From Rhodocyclaceae bacterium (GTDB taxonomy: Bacteria; Pseudomonadota; Gammaproteobacteria; Burkholderiales; Rhodocyclaceae), in contig JADFDL010000010.1 of assembly GCA_018262875.1 (NCBI GenBank), positions 1-17,229 on the forward strand: a stretch of 17,229 nucleotides of DNA. The letters run 5' to 3'. A program made the position numbers and the translations under genes. Below are positions 12,133-17,229 of this stretch, in pieces; position 1 is the stretch's first letter; each line of letters begins with the position of its first letter. The notes beneath the pieces were generated by a model. That model did not search any database. It was not told where the DNA came from and saw only the letters and a program-made list of their open reading frames with translations.

Positions 12133-13278
12133 ATGAGAATGAAATCCCTTGTTGCCGCGCTGTTGTCAGCCGGTGTGGTCACGTTTGCTTATGCAGACAT
12201 CACTGTGGGCGTGCTGGTTTCCGCGACGGGCCCGGCCGCGTCGCTGGGCATTCCCGAGAAGAATACTTTTGCCCTGATGCCGACGACCATCGCTGGCGAG
12301 AAAGTCAAGTACATCGTTCTCGACGATGCCTCGGATACCACGACTGCCGTCAAGAACACCCGCAAGCTGCTCACCGAGGACAAGGTGGACGTCATTATGG
12401 GCTCCACCATTACGCCGAATTCTCTGGCAATGGTCGACATCGCGGCGGAAGCCGAGACGCCGATGATCTCGATGGCAGCCTCGGCGCGCATCGTCGACCC
12501 GGTAGACGCCAAGCGGCGCTGGGTCTTCAAGACGCCGCAGAACGATGTGCAGATGTCCACTGCCATTACTGAGCACATGAACAACAGCGGCGTGAAGACA
12601 GTAGCCTTCATTGGCTTCTCCGATGCCTACGGCGAAGGCTGGTGGCAGGAGTTCAGCAAGATTGCCGAAGTGCGCAAGATGAAGGTGGTGGCCAGTGAGC
12701 GCTTCAATCGCGCCGATACCTCGGTGACCGGGCAGATCCTCAAGATCATGTCGACCAATCCCGACGCGATTCTTATCGCCGGTTCCGGCACGCCGGCTGC
12801 GCTGCCGCAGAAAACCCTGAAAGAGAAGGGCTACAAGGGCAAAATCTACCAAACCCACGGTGTCGCCAACAACGACTTCCTGCGCGTCTGCGGCAAGGAC
12901 TGCGAAGGCACCTTCCTGCCTGCCGGCCCGGTGCTGGTGGCGGCGCAACTGCCGGATTCCAACCCGGTGAAGAAGTCTGCGCTTGAGTACATCGCCAAGT
13001 ATGAGAAGGCGCATGGCCCCGGCAGCGTGTCCACCTTCGGCGCGCATGCTTGGGATGCCGGCCTGCTGCTGGCGAATGCCGTCCCGGCCGCACTGAAGAA
13101 GGGCAAGCCGGGCAGCAAGGAGTTCCGCGCCGCGTTGCGCGATGCGCTGGAAGGTACCAAGAATCTGTATGCCGCCCACGGGGTATTCAACATGACTGCG
13201 ACCGACCACCTGGGCCTCGACCAGCGTTCGCGCGTGATGGTGAAGATCGAAGGCGGCAAATGGGTGGCGCAGAAGTAA
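12133..13278 (+). CDS. ABC transporter periplasmic substrate-binding protein, branched-chain amino acid (LivK/HAAT) type
   Basis: A 381-residue precursor that captures ligand in the periplasm for the permease/ATPases encoded downstream. MRMKSLVAALLSAGVVTFAYA is a standard signal peptide with a likely cut after AYA, leaving DITVGVLVS. The rest follows the type I periplasmic-binding fold: GVLVSATGPAASLG at the start of lobe 1, VLDDASDTTTAVKNTRKLL, GSTITPNSLAM, and VAFIGFSDAYGEG in the hinge region. Cys253 and Cys257 (VCGKDC) could form a small disulfide. LivK relatives bind amino acids, amides or aromatic acids; this one reminds me of the CouP (RPA1789)-like aromatic-acid binders, but that is a weak impression. 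A terminator-like hairpin follows the gene. Confidence 0.92.
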   Translation: MRMKSLVAALLSAGVVTFAYADITVGVLVSATGPAASLGIPEKNTFALMPTTIAGEKVKYIVLDDASDTTTAVKNTRKLLTEDKVDVIMGSTITPNSLAMVDIAAEAETPMISMAASARIVDPVDAKRRWVFKTPQNDVQMSTAITEHMNNSGVKTVAFIGFSDAYGEGWWQEFSKIAEVRKMKVVASERFNRADTSVTGQILKIMSTNPDAILIAGSGTPAALPQKTLKEKGYKGKIYQTHGVANNDFLRVCGKDCEGTFLPAGPVLVAAQLPDSNPVKKSALEYIAKYEKAHGPGSVSTFGAHAWDAGLLLANAVPAALKKGKPGSKEFRAALRDALEGTKNLYAAHGVFNMTATDHLGLDQRSRVMVKIEGGKWVAQK

Positions 13279-13354
13279 GCTCGGCAAGTTAATGGCGCCG
13301 CTCCAATAAGGGCGGCTGCCGGCGCGAGAGGGTGCGCCGGATGAAATAGAGTAC

Positions 13355-13420
13355 GGGAGAGGGCGCAAGGCGAAGGCGGTGACGTACAATCACCGTTCGC
13401 GCGGCGCCCTTCCCTTTTTT
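13355..13420 (+). terminator. Intrinsic terminator or attenuator between binding protein and permease genes
   Basis: A long hairpin has outer arms GGGAGAGGGCGC (13355-13366) and GCGCCCTTCCC (13404-13414), pairing with one bulged A and one G-T pair. An inner stem pairs CGGTGA (13377-13382) with TCACCG (13390-13395), extended by CGAA/TTCG. Six T residues (13415-13420) follow at once. This is the classic intrinsic terminator layout. It lies inside what looks like one operon, so partial termination would give more binding protein than permease, as in other periplasmic-binding systems. Confidence 0.75.
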
Positions 13421-13444
13421 CCGCATCGGTAAAAAGACAAAACA

Positions 13445-14482
13445 ATGGACTTGCAAATCGCATTGCTGCTTGGCCAGGACGGCATCGTCAACGGTGCCAT
13501 CTATGCACTGCTGGCGCTGGCGCTGGTACTGGTGTTCGCCGTCACCCGGGTTATTTTCATCCCCCAGGGTGAATTCGTCGCTTACGGAGCACTGACTCTG
13601 GCGGCTTTTGAAGCCGGCAAGACGCCGGGTACGCTTTGGCTGCTGCTCGGCGCCGGGGTACTTGTCGCGCTCATCGATACGGTCATTGCCGTGCGCGGTG
13701 GGAATCCGGGTCGCATCAAGCGCATTGTGCTCTGGGATCTGGCCTTGCCTGCGGCAATCGCCGGCTTGGTGTTGTGGCTGGAGCCGGCCACCCTGCCGTT
13801 GGCGGCGAAGGTGGCCCTGTCGCTCGCCATCGTCGTGCCGTTGGGCCCGATGATCTACCGCCTTGCTTACCAGCCACTGGCGGAAGCCTCGGTGCTGGTG
13901 TTGCTCATCGTGTCGGTGGCTGTGCACATCGCCTTGGTCGGCTTGGGACTGCTGTTTTTCGGCGCCGAGGGCTCGCGCACCACGCCCTTCAGCGAGGCGC
14001 AGTTCAATGTAGGCACGCTGACGGTGAACGGCCAGACGCTGTGGGTGCTGGGCGCAAGCTGCGTATTGATCGTCGCGCTGTATCTGTTCTTCGGCCGCAC
14101 ACTTTACGGCAAGGCGCTGCGCGCCACAGCCATCAACCGCGTTGGCGCGCGTCTGATGGGTATTTCCACCACGCTGGCGGGCAAGCTCTCCTTCACCCTG
14201 GCGGCGGGCATCGGTGCGCTCTCCGGCATCCTCATCGCACCGATTACCACGGTCTACTACGACACCGGCTTCCTGATTGGCCTGAAGGGTTTCGTCGCCG
14301 CCATCATCGCCGGCCTGGTGAGCTACCCGTTGGCCGCCGCCGGCGCCATTCTCGTCGGTCTGCTGGAATCCTTCTCCTCCTTCTGGGCCAGTGCGTTCAA
14401 GGAAGTCATCGTCTTCACCCTGATCATCCCGGTACTCGTCTGGCGTTCGCTGACCTCCCATCACGTGGAGGAAGAGGAATGA
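13445..14482 (+). CDS. ABC transporter permease, LivH-type
   Basis: Inner-membrane permease subunit of a HAAT-family importer. The 345 residues begin with the usual LivH features: [19 protein letters not shown] followed by [11 protein letters not shown]. The C-terminal half has [19 protein letters not shown] and the helix pair [19 protein letters not shown], the region that contacts the ATPases. It is longer than E. coli LivH (308), the excess lying around residues 70-125, which look like an extra loop and hydrophobic segments. The ATG at 13445 has only a weak purine-rich ribosome site (AAAAAG), placed after the hairpin. The stop overlaps the next start (ATGA at 14479-14482), implying translational coupling. 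Confidence 0.92.
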   Translation: MDLQIALLLGQDGIVNGAIYALLALALVLVFAVTRVIFIPQGEFVAYGALTLAAFEAGKTPGTLWLLLGAGVLVALIDTVIAVRGGNPGRIKRIVLWDLALPAAIAGLVLWLEPATLPLAAKVALSLAIVVPLGPMIYRLAYQPLAEASVLVLLIVSVAVHIALVGLGLLFFGAEGSRTTPFSEAQFNVGTLTVNGQTLWVLGASCVLIVALYLFFGRTLYGKALRATAINRVGARLMGISTTLAGKLSFTLAAGIGALSGILIAPITTVYYDTGFLIGLKGFVAAIIAGLVSYPLAAAGAILVGLLESFSSFWASAFKEVIVFTLIIPVLVWRSLTSHHVEEEE

Positions 14483-16242
14483 AACAACGCCTTCCTTTAC
14501 TGGTGTTCCTGGCCGTACTGGTGCTGGCGCCGCCGTTGCTGCCGGAGTTCTACGTCACGCTGCTCAACTACATCGGCCTGTATTCCATCGTTGCGCTAGG
14601 CCTGGTGTTACTGACCGGCGTAGGCGGCCTGACCTCTTTTGGCCAGGCGGCCTTCGTCGGTCTGGGCGCCTACGCCACAGGCTATCTCTCCACGGCCCAC
14701 GAACTTTCGCCCTGGCTTGGCCTGCTGGCCGGCCTCGGCATCACCGCTGCGGTGGCGCTGGTGCTGGGTTTCCTCACCCTGCGGCTGTCCGGCCACTATC
14801 TTCCGCTCGGCACCATCGCCTGGGGCCTCAGCCTGTACTTCCTCTTCGGCAACCTGGAATTCCTTGGCGGCCATACCGGACTGACCGGTATTCCCGTCCT
14901 CGAACTGGCCGGCTTCAAGCTGGATACCGGCCGCGAGTTTTATTACCTGATCTGGGTGGTCCTGCTCGGTGCTGTGCTGGCGACGCAGAACCTGCTCGAT
15001 TCGCGCGAGGGGCGCGCCATCCGCGCCCTCAAGGGCGGCGGCCTGATGGCCGAGAGCATGGGCGTCGACACCGCCCGTACCAAGACCATCATCTTCCTTA
15101 TCGCCGCGCTGTTTGCTTGCGTCTCCGGCTGGCTCTATGCCCATCTGCAGCGCTTCGTCAATCCGACGCCATTCGGACTGCACATCGGCATCGAATACCT
15201 CTTCATGGCGGTGGTGGGCGGCGCGGCGCACGTCTGGGGCGCCCTGCTCGGCGCCGGCGTCCTGACGATACTCAAGCAGTGGCTGCAGGACATCCTGCCG
15301 CAGATTTTCGGACAGAGCGGCAACTTCGAGGTCATCTTCTTCGGCATCATGCTGATTCTGGTGCTCCAGCGCGCGCGCGATGGGCTGTGGCCGTGGTTGG
15401 TGCGCCTGGTGCCGGTCAAGGTGGATCGGCAGCGCACGGTGGCCGAAGCCGAGCCGCTTCCCTGCCGGCAGATGCCGGCGGCCGGCACGGTGCTGCTGGA
15501 AGTCAAGGACGCCCGCAAGCAGTTCGGCGGACTGGTCGCCAACGACAACATGAGCCTGACCGTGAAGGCCGGCGAGGTGATGGCCCTGATCGGGCCCAAC
15601 GGCGCCGGCAAGAGCACCATGTTCAACTGCATCTCCGGTGTCGACCCGCTGACCTCCGGCGAGATCCGTTTTCTTGGCGAGCGCACCGATGCGCTGGTAT
15701 CGCGCGAGATGGCACGACGCGGCATGGGCCGTACCTTCCAGCACGTGCGCCTATTGCCGACCATGAGCGTGCTGGAGAACGTCGCCATCGGCGCCCACCT
15801 GCGCGGAGCCAAGGGTGTGCTGTCGTCCTCCCTGCATCTCGAACGCGCCGAGGAGGCGCGCCTGCTCGCCGAAGCCAAGCGGCAACTGGAACGCGTCGGC
15901 CTGGGCGAGCATCTTTTCGAAGAAGCCGGCAGCCTGCCGCTCGGCCAGCAACGCATCCTGGAAATCGCCCGGGCGCTGTGCGTCGATCCTTATTTGCTGT
16001 TGCTCGACGAGCCGGCCGCCGGCCTGCGCTATCTGGAGAAGCAGGCGCTGGCCGAACTGCTGCGCAAGCTGCGCGCCCAGGGCATGGGCATCCTGCTGGT
16101 GGAGCACGACATGGATTTCGTCATGGGCCTGGCCGATCGCGTCGTCGTCATGGAGTTCGGCGAGAAGATTTCCGAAGGCCTGCCCGAGGAAGTGCAGAAG
16201 GACCCGGTGGTGCTGGAAGCCTATCTCGGGGGGGTGGAATAA
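14479..16242 (+). CDS. Fused ABC transporter permease (LivM-type) and ATP-binding protein (LivG-type)
   Basis: One 587-residue chain combines two subunits that are separate in E. coli. Residues about 1-310 form the LivM permease: [41 protein letters not shown] and [24 protein letters not shown] linker (about 311-337) leads to the LivG ATPase: Walker [10 protein letters not shown] 372-380, signature LPLGQQ 486-491, Walker B LLLLDEP 506-512 and switch His543 in VEHD. LivG proteins usually read L-(A/S)-(Y/F)-GQQ, so LPLGQQ is a small deviation and not clearly inactivating. ATG 14479 overlaps the upstream stop, and the ATG follows GAGGAAGAGGA. The frame is open further upstream, but only as a shadow within the previous gene. 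Fusions of this kind are known in proteobacteria. Confidence 0.93.
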   Translation: MKQRLPLLVFLAVLVLAPPLLPEFYVTLLNYIGLYSIVALGLVLLTGVGGLTSFGQAAFVGLGAYATGYLSTAHELSPWLGLLAGLGITAAVALVLGFLTLRLSGHYLPLGTIAWGLSLYFLFGNLEFLGGHTGLTGIPVLELAGFKLDTGREFYYLIWVVLLGAVLATQNLLDSREGRAIRALKGGGLMAESMGVDTARTKTIIFLIAALFACVSGWLYAHLQRFVNPTPFGLHIGIEYLFMAVVGGAAHVWGALLGAGVLTILKQWLQDILPQIFGQSGNFEVIFFGIMLILVLQRARDGLWPWLVRLVPVKVDRQRTVAEAEPLPCRQMPAAGTVLLEVKDARKQFGGLVANDNMSLTVKAGEVMALIGPNGAGKSTMFNCISGVDPLTSGEIRFLGERTDALVSREMARRGMGRTFQHVRLLPTMSVLENVAIGAHLRGAKGVLSSSLHLERAEEARLLAEAKRQLERVGLGEHLFEEAGSLPLGQQRILEIARALCVDPYLLLLDEPAAGLRYLEKQALAELLRKLRAQGMGILLVEHDMDFVMGLADRVVVMEFGEKISEGLPEEVQKDPVVLEAYLGGVE

Positions 16243-16976
16243 TGAGCACACCCATTCTGGAGATACGTGACCTGTGCGTTTCCTACGGCAAGGTCGAGGC
16301 GCTGCACCACATCAACCTGAAGGTGGCCGCCGGCCAGATCGTCACGGTGATCGGCCCCAACGGCGCCGGCAAGACCACGATGCTTTCCGCCATCATGGGC
16401 CTGCTGCCCTCGAAGGGCGAGATCGAGTTTCAGGGCGAAGTGCAGCGCGACATCGAGGTCGAGCATCTCGTCGCCATGGGCATGACGCTGGTGCCAGAGA
16501 AGCGCGCGCTGTTCGGCGAGATGAGCGTGGAGGACAACCTCCTGCTTGGCGCCTTCATGCGCTATCGTGCCGGCGATCGCGACCAGGGCAAGACCATGGA
16601 CCAGGTCTTCGGTACCTTCCCGCGCCTGAAGGAGCGCCGCGCCCAGTTGGCCGGCACGCTGTCCGGCGGCGAGCGGCAGATGCTGGCGGTGGGCCGGGCA
16701 CTCATGGCCAAACCGAAACTGCTCATGCTCGACGAACCGAGTCTGGGCTTGGCGCCGCTCATCGTGCGCGAGATCTTCCACATCATCGCCGACCTGAAGA
16801 AGACCGGTGTCGCCATCCTGCTGGTCGAGCAGAACGCCCGCGCCGCGCTGCAGATCGCCGACTACGGCTATGTGCTGGAGACCGGCAGCGTCGCCCTGGA
16901 AGGCGAAAGCCGGGCGCTGGCCGACGATCCGCGCGTCGTCGAAACCTACCTCGGATTGGGTGGAAAGAAGCAGTAA
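16242..16976 (+). CDS. ABC transporter ATP-binding protein, LivF-type
   Basis: The second ATPase of the importer, 244 residues, expected to pair with the LivG-type domain. It shows Walker A GPNGAGKTT 38-46, signature LSGGERQ 140-146, Walker B LLMLDEP 160-166 and VEQNA at 195-199. Gln197 at the switch-histidine position is normal for LivF proteins. The C-terminal VETYLGLG is also typical. Its start overlaps the preceding stop by one base (TAATG), so translation is probably coupled. The gene is followed by a strong terminator that also contains a parS site, closing the transporter operon. Confidence 0.95.
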   Translation: MSTPILEIRDLCVSYGKVEALHHINLKVAAGQIVTVIGPNGAGKTTMLSAIMGLLPSKGEIEFQGEVQRDIEVEHLVAMGMTLVPEKRALFGEMSVEDNLLLGAFMRYRAGDRDQGKTMDQVFGTFPRLKERRAQLAGTLSGGERQMLAVGRALMAKPKLLMLDEPSLGLAPLIVREIFHIIADLKKTGVAILLVEQNARAALQIADYGYVLETGSVALEGESRALADDPRVVETYLGLGGKKQ

Positions 16977-16996
16977 GCTACTGTAATATAATTAGT

Positions 16997-17038
16997 AAAC
17001 AGGGAAATGTTTCACGTGAAACATTTCCCTGTTTTTTT
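16997..17038 (+). terminator. Intrinsic terminator of the transporter operon, built on a 38 bp perfect palindrome
   Basis: Bases 16997-17034 form a perfect palindrome centred between 17015 and 17016, with 19-base arms that begin AAACAGGGAAATG. Seven T residues (17032-17038) overlap its right edge. In RNA this folds to a stem of about 17 bp with a 4 nt loop and a U-tract, a strong terminator for rightward transcription. The left side offers only three complementary residues, so leftward termination would be weak. The palindrome centre is a parS site. It ends 47-53 bp before the mnmG start. Confidence 0.85.
17008..17023. promoter_or_regulatory. parS: parS centromere site 2, nested in the terminator
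   Basis: TGTTTCACGTGAAACA is an exact 16 bp palindromic match to the bacterial parS consensus bound by ParB. It lies at the centre of the terminator palindrome, about 5.9 kb from parS site 1 and about 10-11 kb from the candidate origins. Its position upstream of mnmG fits the common mnmG-rsmG-parA-parB neighbourhood, which would lie just outside the window. Confidence 0.9.
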
Positions 17039-17085
17039 GTGCCTGCCTCGCGTATGATGGCGCCTCTTCACGGCGTTCAATGACT

Positions 17086-17229
17086 ATGCTGTTCCCCACA
17101 CGTTATGACGTGATCATCATCGGCGGCGGCCATGCCGGCACCGAGGCGGCGCTCGCCGCGGCACGGACCGGCTGCCGCACGCTGTTGTTGACGCACAACA
17201 TCGAAACGCTGGGGGCGATGTCCTGCAAT
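17086..17229 (+). CDS. mnmG: tRNA uridine-5-carboxymethylaminomethyl modification enzyme MnmG (GidA), N-terminal fragment
   Basis: The first 48 codons of the FAD-dependent partner of MnmE. The sequence begins [39 protein letters not shown] is the dinucleotide-binding GxGxxG-type motif of the GidA family, and LGAMSCN matches its conserved continuation. The gene runs off the right edge. An in-frame ATG at 17080 would add Met-Thr; ATG 17086 better matches betaproteobacterial homologues (MLFPTRYDV or similar). No strong ribosome site is visible for either. A TATGAT at 17053-17058 is a possible -10 element but lacks a clear -35. Confidence 0.95.
   Translation, partial: MLFPTRYDVIIIGGGHAGTEAALAAARTGCRTLLLTHNIETLGAMSCN

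Noticed and set aside
13384..13390. TACAAT as a -10 element for the LivH-type gene
   Set aside because: It lies in the loop of the hairpin and has no credible -35 at 16-18 bp.
14461..14470. CACGTG core at the end of the LivH-type gene as a third parS
   Set aside because: Flanks (CAT/GAG) do not match the GTTYCACGTGRAAC symmetry.
13636..14478. Open upstream extension of the fused permease/ATPase gene
   Set aside because: It lies wholly inside the LivH-type gene in another frame, is Arg/His-rich and not permease-like; family homology begins at MKQRLPLL (ATG 14479) next to a good ribosome site.
15117..16241. Long Arg/Pro/Ala-rich frame upstream of the LivF-type gene
   Set aside because: It is a shifted frame over the fused permease/ATPase gene; only the part from ATG 16242 has ATPase motifs.
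17053..17058. TATGAT as an mnmG promoter -10
   Set aside because: No -35-like sequence at 16-18 bp upstream and no extended -10 TG; kept only as a remark under mnmG.

Overview
The window reads as the replication-origin region of a betaproteobacterial chromosome. Genus is not resolvable by eye; a Rhodocyclales-like relative is a guess. The grounds are the order gyrB-dnaN-dnaA / rpmH-rnpA-yidD-yidC-mnmE, the absence of recF between dnaN and gyrB, Gram-negative-type GyrB and YidC, fairly high GC coding DNA, and two sequences matching the bacterial centromere parS.

Left part (1-7159). The 3' end of a type IA topoisomerase gene (topoisomerase III type, topB) runs rightwards and meets gloC (glyoxalase II-type hydrolase) tail to tail. 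The minus strand then carries dnaA, dnaN, gyrB and gloC in transcription order, with gaps of 191, 14 and 12 bp. The dnaA-dnaN gap holds an AT-rich stretch and a cluster of DnaA boxes and is the best oriC candidate.

Centre (7160-11130). A 247 bp divergent region between dnaA and rpmH holds a second AT-rich stretch, one perfect DnaA box and a near-consensus rpmH promoter. From there the plus strand carries rpmH, rnpA, yidD, yidC and mnmE, closely packed or overlapping: ribosomal protein L34, the RNase P protein, two membrane-insertion proteins and a tRNA-modification GTPase.

Right part (11131-17229). A TauE/SafE-type permease gene starts within a parS palindrome. It is followed by a complete branched-chain-amino-acid-type (HAAT) ABC uptake system: periplasmic binding protein, permease, a fused permease/ATPase, and a second ATPase. 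A strong hairpin with a T-tract lies between the binding-protein gene and the permease genes. The ATPase gene ends at a 38 bp perfect palindrome that is both an intrinsic terminator and a second parS. Just beyond, mnmG starts and runs off the window. The transporter block thus sits between mnmE and mnmG, whose products work together on tRNA wobble uridines, and is bracketed by the two parS sites.

Most of the window is conserved housekeeping DNA. I see no mobile element, CRISPR array, tRNA/rRNA gene, toxin-antitoxin or defence system, and no evidence of a wholly new system. The most noteworthy signals are the two gene-overlapping parS sites, the possible two-part origin, and the architecture of the transporter operon.
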